A stretch of 18,000 nucleotides of DNA from assembly GCA_023453665.1 (NCBI GenBank), contig JAEXTA010000113.1, forward strand, positions 1 to 18,000. Direction: 5' to 3'. The translations under genes were made by a program, and so were the position numbers. The notes beneath the pieces were generated by a model. It made no database searches. It saw only the letters and a program-made list of their open reading frames with translations, and was not told the origin of the DNA. Positions 1 through 7,553 of this stretch are shown in pieces. Position 1 is the first letter of the stretch, and each line of letters starts with the position of its first letter. This stretch comes from Bacteroidota bacterium. Lineage in GTDB: Bacteria; Bacteroidota; Ignavibacteria; Ignavibacteriales; Ignavibacteriaceae.

Positions 1-972
1 ATGCAGAACATAGTTAGGAAGAATAGGAATTTTTCCGCCGCCGCCGGGTGCATCAATCACAAAATGTGGAATTGCAAGTCCGCTTGTATGACCGCGAAGG
101 TTTTCAATGATATTAATTCCGGTTTCAATTGAAGTCCGGAAATGATTTGCACCTTTTGTTTCATCAGCCATATACATGTAGTAAGGGCGTACTCTGATCT
201 TTAATAACTTCTGCATTAAATCTTTTATTACTGCAGGATCATCATTTACATCCTTCATGAGCACGAGCTGGTTTCCAACCGGAATACCTACATTGGCAAG
301 CATCTCGCATGCTTTTGAACTCTCCGGAGTAATTTCCCAGGGATGATTGAAGTGAGTGTTCACATATATTGGATGATATTTTTTCAACATATCACAAAGC
401 TTTGGCGTAATTCTTTGTGGAAGTACACAAGGCATTTTAGTACCAAGCCGGATAATTTCGATATGGGGAATTTCTCTCAGCCGCTGCAGAATTTTTTCCA
501 GCATAGCGTCGGTCAGCATCAAAGGATCTCCTCCGGAAAGAATAACATCTCTTATCTCGGTGTGTTGTTCAAGATAATTAAATGCGCTTTCCAGTCCTTT
601 CATGGAAATTTTTTCGTAGTCACCGACTTTTCTTTTTCTTGTACAAAAACGGCAATACAAACCGCACTGGCTTGTAACAAGAAACAAAGCACGGTCGGGA
701 TATCGATGAGTAATGTTAGGTACAGGACTCATTGCATCTTCCATTAACGGGTCTTCTTCTGCATCAATGTCTTCGAGTTCGGCTTTACTTGGTACACATT
801 GACGCCAGATCGGATCTCCGGGATAACGGATAAGGCTTAAGTAGTAAGGATTGATTCTTGCCTGAAAAAATTCATCCAGATCTTCCGCAGTTTTACGGTC
901 AATATTGAACTTTTCCACGAGCTGATCGACAGTGTGAACACTGTCTCTTACCATTTGCTGCCACAGTTCCAT
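1..972 (-). CDS. kamA: Lysine 2,3-aminomutase (KamA family radical SAM enzyme), C-terminus beyond the window
   Basis: The enzyme interconverts L-lysine and L-beta-lysine using PLP, a [4Fe-4S] cluster and S-adenosylmethionine. I translated the minus strand by hand: 324 codons are present and the frame is still open at position 1, so only the C-terminal end is missing. The radical SAM motif CxxxCxxC is at Cys103, Cys107 and Cys110. The PLP-binding lysine is Lys314 in a PGGGGK motif. Asp270 and Asp307 lie 44 and 7 residues before that lysine, as do the two substrate-binding aspartates (Asp293 and Asp330) of the clostridial enzyme, so lysine is the likely substrate. The ATG at 972 is preceded by AAGGA at a good distance and follows the acetyltransferase stop by 22 bases. 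It is the last visible gene of a four-gene operon, which suggests it supplies beta-lysine to the neighbouring enzymes. An EpmB-type role on elongation factor P is possible but no partner is seen here. Confidence 0.93.
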   Translation of the reverse strand, partial: MELWQQMVRDSVHTVDQLVEKFNIDRKTAEDLDEFFQARINPYYLSLIRYPGDPIWRQCVPSKAELEDIDAEEDPLMEDAMSPVPNITHRYPDRALFLVTSQCGLYCRFCTRKRKVGDYEKISMKGLESAFNYLEQHTEIRDVILSGGDPLMLTDAMLEKILQRLREIPHIEIIRLGTKMPCVLPQRITPKLCDMLKKYHPIYVNTHFNHPWEITPESSKACEMLANVGIPVGNQLVLMKDVNDDPAVIKDLMQKLLKIRVRPYYMYMADETKGANHFRTSIETGINIIENLRGHTSGLAIPHFVIDAPGGGGKIPILPNYVLH

Positions 973-994
973 GACTAATCCTTATGATTGTTTT

Positions 995-1468
995 TTATTT
1001 ACTGAAAAACTTTCCGAACACTATCAGGCTTTCACCTTTGCTGTAAAAATCATTGATCTGTGCTACTATCGAGTAATTATTCCTCAAATAAAAATTTCTT
1101 GTTCCAAGGTAATTGTCTTTGGAAGATGTTTCTGCAAGTAACCATCTTCCATTGTTTTCAACTACAAATGATTCCGCATGTTCAAGCAGTTGTTTACCAA
1201 TTCCTTTAACCGGAGAATTCTGATCGGACACAATCCAGTAAAGGTCGTACACTCCATCTGTAAGCGGTCTTCGTCCGGTACAATGGTATCCGAGCACCTG
1301 ATCATTAAATTCATAAACATATATGTTGTAATCTGTCTGAAATATGTTTGATGCGGCAATATTAACTAACTCCATCGCAACAATTACCTCATTATCGGTA
1401 AAATTTGGTGTGGTGTTTAATAGTTTTTCTATTTTACCTGCATCATCCTGCTTTAGTTTTCGTATCAT
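995..1468 (-). CDS. GNAT-family N-acetyltransferase
   Basis: This is a 157-residue single-domain GNAT protein, predicted to transfer an acyl group from acyl-CoA to an amine. The acetyl-CoA motif A is visible around residues 79-96, where a beta-strand (YWIV) leads into a loop with PVKGIGKQLLEHAE, a variant of the Q/RxxGxG/A signature. An N-terminal IRKLKQDDAGKIEKLL helix region and a C-terminal NFYLRNNY segment also fit the fold. Its first 26 bases overlap the end of the upstream ATP-grasp gene, and kamA starts 22 bases after its stop, so the genes are probably translationally coupled. The pairing with kamA recalls the AblA/AblB pair that makes N-epsilon-acetyl-beta-lysine. This protein is much shorter than AblB as I know it, so I do not assign that name. 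The substrate could be beta-lysine or the product of the ATP-grasp ligases. Confidence 0.85.
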   Translation of the reverse strand: MIRKLKQDDAGKIEKLLNTTPNFTDNEVIVAMELVNIAASNIFQTDYNIYVYEFNDQVLGYHCTGRRPLTDGVYDLYWIVSDQNSPVKGIGKQLLEHAESFVVENNGRWLLAETSSKDNYLGTRNFYLRNNYSIVAQINDFYSKGESLIVFGKFFSK

Positions 1469-2504
1469 TTTTTTTTCTTAACAGAGCAAAGCTCGCAATT
1501 GTATTCAGCAGTTCATGATATTGTAAACCTGCTGCTGAAGCTGCACGGGCAAATCCCGAATCAGTTGAGATGTCGGGATTCGGATTAACTTCGATAACAA
1601 ATGGCGTTCCACTTTCACTCAAACGTATATCAACTCTTGCATAGTCTCTGCAGTTCAGTGCTTCGAATGAAGCAAGAGCAGTCTCTTCAACAAGTTTTTT
1701 TGTGCGGACATTTAATTTTGCCGGACATTTTGGTTTTGTGTTGTCGTAGTAAACGCTGTCAGAAATCCATTTGCCATCGTAAGTAACAATCTTAGGCATA
1801 CCATCTGGTAAACCTTTAAACTCTATCTCTGAAACAGGCAGTACGTTATCACCGAGAACTGCTACGTTCAATTCACGTCCGGTTATATATTCCTCGATGA
1901 TTACATCCTGTCTGTAAGTATCAAACAAAAACTTCAACTGTTTTTTCAGCGAGTTAAAATTTTTAACCACAGAAAATTCGGATATACCTATGCTGGCATC
2001 TTCATTAAGAAGTTTAAGGATTACAGGAAATTTCAATCTGAAATTTTTAGGAAGGAGCTTTTCAGGATACTTTACGGTGAGATGTGCCGGAGTAGGTATA
2101 TTGAATGACTGTAAAATTTTCTTTGCCCTGTCTTTGTTAAGACAGTTTGCTAGTGTCGAAGGAGGATTTCCGGTGTAGGAATATCCCAGCAGCCCAAATA
2201 CACCTGCCATACAGTATTCGTATTCTGCTATACCTTCAACTGATTCAACAAAATTAAAAATTATATCAGGATCAATCTGGTTGATCTTATTAATGACTTT
2301 TGAAATATTTTTATCTACTGCGAGAGAATTAACCGAAGTAAAATTCTTTTCAAGACCCTTTCTGATTATTGACATCTCTTTCGAGAATCCTCTTTCAGAA
2401 AGATCATCATGTTCTTCACCGTTTTTCTTTGGTTTACCATTGTAAACCGTAAAAATACTTACGGGTGAATTGTAACAAATCAAAATTTTCGCGTTCGTTT
2501 TCAT
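1443..2504 (-). CDS. D-Ala-D-Ala ligase-like ATP-grasp enzyme (second of a tandem pair)
   Basis: This 353-residue protein belongs to the ATP-grasp carboxylate-amine ligases. The family activates a carboxylate as an acyl phosphate and joins it to an amine. Visible features, in order, are an N-terminal strand (KILICYN), a family segment YTGNPPSTLANCLNKDRAK near residues 110-130, the ATP-binding lysine strand FPVILKLL followed by a loop DASIGIS, the IIEEYITGREL segment, and the metal-binding end RVDIRL...FVIEVNPNPDIS. A peptidoglycan Ddl would usually have a strongly conserved EVNTLPG-type ending, which is altered here. Its ATG overlaps the stop of the preceding paralogue by 4 bases (ATGA), and its tail overlaps the GNAT gene. 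Being one of two adjacent divergent copies beside kamA argues against a cell-wall Ddl and for a dedicated ligase in a small pathway. The substrate is unknown. Confidence 0.88.
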   Translation of the reverse strand: MKTNAKILICYNSPVSIFTVYNGKPKKNGEEHDDLSERGFSKEMSIIRKGLEKNFTSVNSLAVDKNISKVINKINQIDPDIIFNFVESVEGIAEYEYCMAGVFGLLGYSYTGNPPSTLANCLNKDRAKKILQSFNIPTPAHLTVKYPEKLLPKNFRLKFPVILKLLNEDASIGISEFSVVKNFNSLKKQLKFLFDTYRQDVIIEEYITGRELNVAVLGDNVLPVSEIEFKGLPDGMPKIVTYDGKWISDSVYYDNTKPKCPAKLNVRTKKLVEETALASFEALNCRDYARVDIRLSESGTPFVIEVNPNPDISTDSGFARAASAAGLQYHELLNTIASFALLRKKNDTKTKAG

Positions 2505-3556
2505 AACAACTTATATCTCATCGCTGCAACATAAAGAACTTTATTAATCATCTCGGTATAATTTAAACCTGCTGTGCGCGCTGCTTTAGGAAAACAGGAA
2601 TTCTCTTCCGGATTTGGTAAAATACCGGGTAAAGGATTTATTTCAATAATATTCGGTTCGCCGTTTTTATCAAGCCTTACATCAATGCGGCTCCAGTCTC
2701 TGCATCTTAATACATTGTACGCGCGTAACACATTTTCTTTAATTTTTCTTTCCAGTTCAGGAGCTACTTTGGCAGGACATGAAAAAACATCAAGAGGATT
2801 TTCTTTAGTATCCAAAATCCACTTTGCTTCATAAGAATAAATCGGAACAAAGTCCTCGGGAAATTCGCTGAAATTAATTTCAACTATCGGCAAAGCTTCC
2901 GCAGTATTCCCATTTCCTAAAACTGCAACAGTAAATTCTCTTCCGGGTAAAAACTCTTCTATCAATGCAGGCTGATCGTATTCATTTACTACACGATTGA
3001 TTTCTCTTTCAAGCTCGTTTTTGTCTTTAACAAATGAAGATGAAAAAATTCCTTTGCTCGAACCTTCCCAGCATGGTTTTACCATAAGCGGGAATTCCAA
3101 TCCTGCTTTTTCTGCTTCTGAGATATTTGAAGCAACAACAAACTTTGAGTTAGGAATTTTGTGGTATGATAAAATTTCTTTTGTGCGGGCTTTGTCCAGA
3201 CAGGTTGCAAGAGTCAGTGTGTCAGAGCCTGTATAAGGAATGTTAAGCATCTCCAGCATAGAAGGGATCTGTGCTTCACGGCTGACACCATAAAACCCTT
3301 CGGCGATGTTAAAAACTATATCAGGTTTAGTTTCTAAAAATTTATTGAATGCATTTTCGTTTGCTTCGATCATTGTGACGTTGTGATGTGCTTCAATAGC
3401 GGCTTTCACAGCATTGATCGTCTCCCATGTATCCCACTCGGCAAAAGTATCTACAGCTTTTTGCGGTTGAACTGCGCCATCTTTTAAAACAGGGGATAAA
3501 TTTTCAGGGAAAGTTTCACTTTCAGGTTTGACATTGAAGGTTAATGCAACATTCAG
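2501..3556 (-). CDS. D-Ala-D-Ala ligase-like ATP-grasp enzyme (first of a tandem pair), non-AUG start
   Basis: This is an ATP-grasp ligase paralogous to the next gene. It shows YTGSDTLTLATCLDKARTK, the lysine strand FPLMVKP with a glycine/serine loop EGSSKGIF, IEEFLPGREF, and a metal-binding end RIDVRL...IIEINPLPGILP. The first conventional start in frame is GTG at 3409, giving 302 residues but cutting off the first strand and helix of the fold. The frame stays open upstream to a stop at 3605-3607 and reads like protein, including NVALTFNVKPE, which aligns with the paralogue's KILICYN strand. There is no in-frame ATG, GTG or TTG in that extension. I placed the start at CTG 3556, giving 351 residues, close to the paralogue's 353. 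ATT at 3583, after AAAGGA, is the alternative. It is the promoter-proximal gene of the operon. The family call is firm; the exact start is uncertain. Confidence 0.82.
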   Translation of the reverse strand: MNVALTFNVKPESETFPENLSPVLKDGAVQPQKAVDTFAEWDTWETINAVKAAIEAHHNVTMIEANENAFNKFLETKPDIVFNIAEGFYGVSREAQIPSMLEMLNIPYTGSDTLTLATCLDKARTKEILSYHKIPNSKFVVASNISEAEKAGLEFPLMVKPCWEGSSKGIFSSSFVKDKNELEREINRVVNEYDQPALIEEFLPGREFTVAVLGNGNTAEALPIVEINFSEFPEDFVPIYSYEAKWILDTKENPLDVFSCPAKVAPELERKIKENVLRAYNVLRCRDWSRIDVRLDKNGEPNIIEINPLPGILPNPEENSCFPKAARTAGLNYTEMINKVLYVAAMRYKLL

Positions 3557-3608
3557 TCTTAAACTAAACGAGGGAGATAAAATAAATTTTCCTTTAAAAT
3601 TTTTTTAG

Positions 3609-3641
3609 CAAATATAACTATTAAAAAATATAAGTCAACAA
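3609..3641 (-). promoter_or_regulatory. Bacteroidota-type promoter of the ATP-grasp/GNAT/kamA operon
   Basis: On the minus strand TATATTTG (3616 to 3609) matches the -7 consensus TAnnTTTG of Bacteroidota housekeeping promoters. A TTG (3638 to 3636) sits 19 bases upstream, with a second TTG just beyond it. It lies after the probable recG terminator region and before the first ATP-grasp gene. Transcription would begin near 3602, about 20 bases before ATT 3583 or about 45 before CTG 3556. Confidence 0.6.
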
Positions 3642-3649
3642 GTTTTGAA

Positions 3650-3696
3650 GTGAGTGAAAAATATTTTTGCTCACGGAAATATTTTAAAAATATTTC
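3650..3696 (-). terminator. Two adjacent AT-rich inverted repeats downstream of recG, possible terminator
   Basis: Two hairpins lie side by side in the gap after recG. The first, 3650-3674, pairs GTGAG with CTCAC and continues through an A/T stem with one bulge. The second, 3676-3696, is a perfect 10-base stem of GAAATATTTT with a one-base centre. Both lie between the recG stop and the promoter of the next operon, where a terminator would be expected. Neither is followed by a clean long T-run on the minus strand, so the call is tentative. Confidence 0.4.
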
Positions 3697-3774
3697 TACA
3701 TGAAATTTTAATGAAAAAATTTTATTAATCAAGAAGTGTAAGGCAACATGAAAAATAAATTTTTTGTGTGTTCG

Positions 3775-5982
3775 TCATGCTATTTTGGCGTACTTAAGAT
3801 TTTCTTTGTGATACTGAAGCAGTGACTGACGTAAAATTTTATTTTCATCCCTCTCAAGATGTGGATCCGATTCAATTACACTGAATGCGGAAGATTTAGC
3901 TTTAATCAAAAGATCAATGTCATCGGGCAGCATTGCATGAATTAGTTCAGGGAAACCTGTCTGCTTCTTACCGAAGATATCTCCCGGTCCTCTGAGTTTC
4001 ATATCCACTTCGGCAATTTTAAAACCATCTGTGTACTTTACCATCGTGTTAAGCCTGATAGATGTTTTCATCTTATCAATTTGTGATGAAGAAAGATACT
4101 CAATATCCTTTTGCTGTTTGCCGCTGCTGATAAATTCTTCCTTAGTGACAAGAATACAATAAGCCTCGGCAGTGCTTCTGCCGACACGCCCGCGAAGCTG
4201 ATGAAGTTGTGACAATCCGAAACGATGTGCATCATTAATCAGAATGATATTAGCCCCGGGAATATCTATTCCGACTTCAATTACTGTTGTTGATATGAGT
4301 ACGTCATACTTCTTTGACTGAAACAATATCATCTGCTCTTCTTTTTCTTTCCAGTTCATTCGCCCGTGTATCAAGCCGACGTTAATATCTTTAAAGACAG
4401 TTGTGGAGAGTTCATCAAAATATTTTTGTGCGGCTTTCAATTCCAGCTTTTCGGATTCTTCAACAAGAGGATAAACAATGAATGACTGCACTCCTTCTTT
4501 ACTCTTATCAATGATGAATTTATAAATATCCGGCAGCTTGCTTTCACCACGCAGCAATGTCTTAACCGGTTTTCTTCCTTTCGGCATTTCATTAATGATT
4601 GATAGATCAAGATCACCATACAATGTCATAGACAATGTTCTCGGAATCGGTGTGGCACTCATCACAATTACATCAGGAGTTTTTCCTTTTGCAACGATCT
4701 TTGCTCTCTGCTCAACCCCAAAACGATGCTGCTCATCGACAACAATCAATCCGGGATTTCTGAATTCAACTTTTTCTTCGAACAATGCGTGAGTCCCTAT
4801 TATTATATCGGCTTCAGATAATTCCGCTTTCATCTGTTTAATCTCTTTTTGATTTTTCATTTGCCCGCCGAGAAGAAGACTCACTTTAATTTTATGTTCG
4901 GGAAATTTCTGGTTCAGCTTCAACATTAACGAAGAAATGTTTTTTGCATGCTGATCAGCTAATATTTCAGTTGGTGCCATAAGTACGGATTGATAACCAT
5001 TATCGACGGCAATTAACATCGAGATTAATGCAACGATTGTTTTTCCGCTGCCGACATCTCCCTGAAGTAAGCGGTTCATCGGTTCGCTGTTTGCCATATC
5101 ATTTTTTATTTCAGTTAATGAATGAAGTTGTGCTTCTGTTAGTTTAAATGGCAGAACATCTAAAAAGTTTTTTATGAGATTGGATTTTATCTTTAGTGAG
5201 TTCCCCTCCTGCTTGGTTTTGTAGTTATGCTTTCTCAAAGCAACTAATATTTCGATAAAGAATAATTCTTCAAACTTCAGCCTGTGCTTTGCATCAGATA
5301 ATTTCTTAAGACTTTCAGGGAAGTGATAGTTCTTTATTGCTTCTTTGAGGTTAAGCAGTTTGTGCTCTGAAATAATTTCCGGGGTAAGACTTTCTGAAAT
5401 ATGATCAGCATACTGTTCAACGGCGTTGCTTAAAATTTTCCGCATACTAAGATCACCAAGATTTCCGCTTCGTAATTCTTTTGGGATTCTGTAAAACGGA
5501 ATGATCTTTCCGGTGTTCAATAAATTCTGTGATTCTTCTTCGGATATTCTGTCATAGTCTGGATGCGTAAACTGAAGTCCGCTGTATTTGGAAATAGCCG
5601 GTTTGCCGGACACCGCAAAGATATCTCCCTCTTTAAAAACATCCTGAAAATATTTTACACCCTGGAACCACACACATTCAAAATATCCTGAAGAATCTCT
5701 CATCTGTATTTTCAGGATTTCTTTTTTGCCGAACCTTCTTTTTTCTTTATCAACTACTTTTCCAATCACAGTAATCTCACCTGCAAAACCATTGATAACA
5801 TAACCATAAGCTTTTGCTGCTGTTAATGTTGTTGTTCTGTCAAGATGTTTTGAAGGAAAGTAATGAAGCAAATCGTAAATAGTGACTATCCCGATTTTTT
5901 TAAAAGCTTCGGTGCGTTTTGGTCCGACAGATTTTAAATATTGTATCGATTGATTAAGTATATCAGGTTTTGTTGAATTCAT
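3775..5982 (-). CDS. recG: ATP-dependent DNA helicase RecG
   Basis: RecG remodels stalled replication forks and Holliday junctions. The 735-residue length is normal for the family. The N-terminal part has the helix-hairpin-like segment LKSVGPKRTEAFKKIGI (residues 16-32) and the OB-fold wedge region (about 60-145) that grips the fork. Helicase motif I is GDVGSGKT (309-316). The DEQH box is at about 416-419, followed by HRFGVEQR. Motif III is MSATPIPRTL (441-450), and the motif VI region QLRGRVGRS is at about 595-603. The TRG-type C-terminal region with KLRGPGDIFGKKQTG is also present. The ATG start has no clear Shine-Dalgarno sequence. The gene appears to stand alone: divergent from the lipoprotein gene and separated from the ATP-grasp operon by hairpins and a promoter. 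Confidence 0.98.
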   Translation of the reverse strand: MNSTKPDILNQSIQYLKSVGPKRTEAFKKIGIVTIYDLLHYFPSKHLDRTTTLTAAKAYGYVINGFAGEITVIGKVVDKEKRRFGKKEILKIQMRDSSGYFECVWFQGVKYFQDVFKEGDIFAVSGKPAISKYSGLQFTHPDYDRISEEESQNLLNTGKIIPFYRIPKELRSGNLGDLSMRKILSNAVEQYADHISESLTPEIISEHKLLNLKEAIKNYHFPESLKKLSDAKHRLKFEELFFIEILVALRKHNYKTKQEGNSLKIKSNLIKNFLDVLPFKLTEAQLHSLTEIKNDMANSEPMNRLLQGDVGSGKTIVALISMLIAVDNGYQSVLMAPTEILADQHAKNISSLMLKLNQKFPEHKIKVSLLLGGQMKNQKEIKQMKAELSEADIIIGTHALFEEKVEFRNPGLIVVDEQHRFGVEQRAKIVAKGKTPDVIVMSATPIPRTLSMTLYGDLDLSIINEMPKGRKPVKTLLRGESKLPDIYKFIIDKSKEGVQSFIVYPLVEESEKLELKAAQKYFDELSTTVFKDINVGLIHGRMNWKEKEEQMILFQSKKYDVLISTTVIEVGIDIPGANIILINDAHRFGLSQLHQLRGRVGRSTAEAYCILVTKEEFISSGKQQKDIEYLSSSQIDKMKTSIRLNTMVKYTDGFKIAEVDMKLRGPGDIFGKKQTGFPELIHAMLPDDIDLLIKAKSSAFSVIESDPHLERDENKILRQSLLQYHKENLKYAKIA

Positions 5983-6023
5983 TGATCGTAAATTAAATCA
6001 ACTAAGATGTAATTACAATAATT

Positions 6024-6031
6024 CAAAAGTA
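6024..6031 (-). promoter_or_regulatory. Possible -7 element of the recG promoter
   Basis: The minus-strand octamer TACTTTTG matches TAnnTTTG and would place the transcription start roughly 36-40 bases before the recG ATG. No TTG is seen at the usual 19-20 base distance upstream, so this is a partial match only. Confidence 0.35.
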
Positions 6032-6054
6032 TTCTAAGGTACTCATTAGAGATG

Positions 6055-6118
6055 CTGTCACCCTGAATTTATTTCAGGGTCTTTTTTTCAAAGCGCTTAA
6101 ACCTTTCAGAATAACATC
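6055..6118. repeat. Candidate dispersed intergenic repeat with CCCTGAA/TTCAGGG hairpin
   Basis: The segment begins TGTCACCCTGAA, then TTTAT, TTCAGGGT and a T-run, and ends with TTTCAGAATAACA, a degraded echo of the reverse complement of its left end. Intergenic elements of the form GTCA-CCTGAA-TTCAGG...TGAC are, to my recollection, common in Bacteroidota genomes. The hairpin plus T-run would look like a plus-strand terminator. It lies between two divergently transcribed genes, where no terminator is needed, so a scattered repeat is the better reading. Confidence 0.5.
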
Positions 6119-6163
6119 AGATATTTTGGGAAGCCACTATAAGTTTTGGTCACTATCCGAGAA

Positions 6164-6171
6164 TAAATTTG
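6164..6171 (+). promoter_or_regulatory. Possible -7 element for the lipoprotein gene
   Basis: TAAATTTG matches TAnnTTTG exactly and lies about 60 bases before the ATG at 6232. A TTTTG lies 15 bases upstream, which is shorter than the usual spacing. It overlaps nothing else annotated. Confidence 0.35.
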
Positions 6172-6231
6172 CTGAATATCACTTTACAATTATTTAATTT
6201 GAAACTAAATAATTTTAAGTGTGGGCAACTA

Positions 6232-7551
6232 ATGATTAAAAGTTACAGCATAGCTTTTTTCTTTATCTTTTTCTTACTCTTAATCTTCGTCAGCCATTCC
6301 TGCAAAGAAGACTCTCCGGTAATTCCGCCACCGCCGCTAGTTCTCAAGGACACCATCACAATTGCAGTCACCGACGTCACGCACCGGAGTGCTTCGCTTA
6401 ATGTACAATGCACAATGAACAATGTACAATCGCTTGTAAGATTATACAGGTTGTTTAACAGCAGTGAAACTCTTGTCTCTGAATTCCCGATAACTGCACA
6501 AGACACAACCATAATAGATGACAACAACGGAACCGGTTTACAGTTAAACACAAACTACTTTTACTACGCCGTTAGAATAGACACAACAGGTGAAAGAAAA
6601 GACACAAGCAACATAGTCGAAACAGCCACACTTGATACAACCAGCCACAATTATACCTGGCAGGAATATGTAATAGGTGAATGGCAAAGTGCTCTTTATG
6701 ATGTTTGGGGAACTGATGAGAATAATGTATATGCGGTGGGTATTATAAGAATGAACGGACAAAACTATAGCGTATTACATTATGATGGTGTAGAGTGGTC
6801 TCCTATTGAAGATACAGTTGGCGGCAGTTCAATCTTTGGGTTCAGTTCGACAGATATTTGGGTAGTTGGAGGCGGAGTCTATCACCTCGAAAATGGGGAA
6901 TGGACTAGAAAAGACGCAAAAAGTGTGAACAACCAGTTAATTCCATTAGATGCTGTATTATTCAATAATTCTCCCTACACCTCAGTTTGGGGGACAAGCA
7001 GCAGCAACCTGTATCTTGGAAATGAATGGGGAAAGATAATCCATTGGGATGGGAGTAAAGCAAGTGTGGTTTCAAGCAGTGAGGGTGAGACTATTAAAAA
7101 CATTGATGGAATTAGTTCAGACTTTATTATTGGAGTTGGAACTGATTTAACTCCGCCCGGAATAACCGTTTATTATAACGGATTATCATGGTCAAACTAT
7201 CCAAATGTAGATAACACATATTCACTCAATTCGGTTGCAATCATCAACCAGAAAAATATTTGTTTTGGAGGAGACGGAATCTTTCAAACGAAAAGAGGCG
7301 GTTTTTCCAAAATAGTAAGTACGGGGTATTATGTACGTGACATTGAGTATAACAAAGCTACGGGTGAGATTGTAGCTGCGGGAGATTTTGATGGCGTACA
7401 TATATACAATGGAATGAGGTGGAAGAGCTTCAAAGAAGAAATCACTAATTCATCCACATCTTATTTTGGAATTTTTACTGTCAACAATAAAGTTTTTTGT
7501 GTTGGCAGAAACAATTCACAGGCAGTTATTGTAATTGGAACACGAAACTAA
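6232..7551 (+). CDS. Predicted exported lipoprotein with Fn3-like domain and propeller-like repeats
   Basis: I chose the ATG at 6232 rather than the in-frame ATG at 6169, because 6232 opens directly into a signal sequence of 439 total residues: MIKSYS, then a run of Phe/Ile/Leu, ending FVSHSC with Cys24 as the likely lipidated residue. The SHSC site is not a classic lipobox. A proline-rich linker (IPPPPL) leads into an Fn3-like beta-domain, roughly residues 40-130. The rest has loosely repeated units of the type DVWGTDENNVYAVG...HYDGVEW, with variants such as FSSTDIWVVGGGVYHLENGEW and IHWDGSKA, which suggest a beta-propeller. It probably sits on the cell surface or in the periplasm. The specific function is unknown. 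It ends two bases from the stop of the convergent gpsA. Confidence 0.75.
   Translation: MIKSYSIAFFFIFFLLLIFVSHSCKEDSPVIPPPPLVLKDTITIAVTDVTHRSASLNVQCTMNNVQSLVRLYRLFNSSETLVSEFPITAQDTTIIDDNNGTGLQLNTNYFYYAVRIDTTGERKDTSNIVETATLDTTSHNYTWQEYVIGEWQSALYDVWGTDENNVYAVGIIRMNGQNYSVLHYDGVEWSPIEDTVGGSSIFGFSSTDIWVVGGGVYHLENGEWTRKDAKSVNNQLIPLDAVLFNNSPYTSVWGTSSSNLYLGNEWGKIIHWDGSKASVVSSSEGETIKNIDGISSDFIIGVGTDLTPPGITVYYNGLSWSNYPNVDNTYSLNSVAIINQKNICFGGDGIFQTKRGGFSKIVSTGYYVRDIEYNKATGEIVAAGDFDGVHIYNGMRWKSFKEEITNSSTSYFGIFTVNNKVFCVGRNNSQAVIVIGTRN
6400..6430 (+). repeat. Heptanucleotide tandem repeat inside the lipoprotein gene
   Basis: There are four consecutive copies of AATGNAC (N is T, C, A, T) followed by a partial AAT, with period 7. 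The repeat lies in the Fn3-like part of the coding sequence and encodes NVQCTMNNVQ. Since 7 is not a multiple of 3, gain or loss of one unit would shift the frame. Confidence 0.75.
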
Positions 7552-7553
7552 TC

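Noticed and set aside
343..747. Open frame of 134 codons on the plus strand
   Set aside because: It lies fully antisense to kamA, whose minus-strand translation shows the cluster cysteines and the substrate-binding residues.
995..1468. Naming the GNAT gene ablB (beta-lysine acetyltransferase)
   Set aside because: The gene beside kamA is tempting, but at 157 residues it is much shorter than AblB as I know it, and the two ATP-grasp genes are not part of the ablAB pathway.
1443..3556. Calling either ATP-grasp gene ddl
   Set aside because: Both are diverged at the usual EVNTLPG-type ending and occur as a tandem pair beside kamA. No mur or fts genes are near.
3749..3827. Short plus-strand frame starting in the gap after recG
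   Set aside because: It runs antisense into recG, has no ribosome binding site and ends after about 25 codons.
6169..6231. Earlier ATG for the lipoprotein gene
   Set aside because: The added 21 residues would bury the signal sequence, and the start at 6232 gives a normal exported N-terminus.
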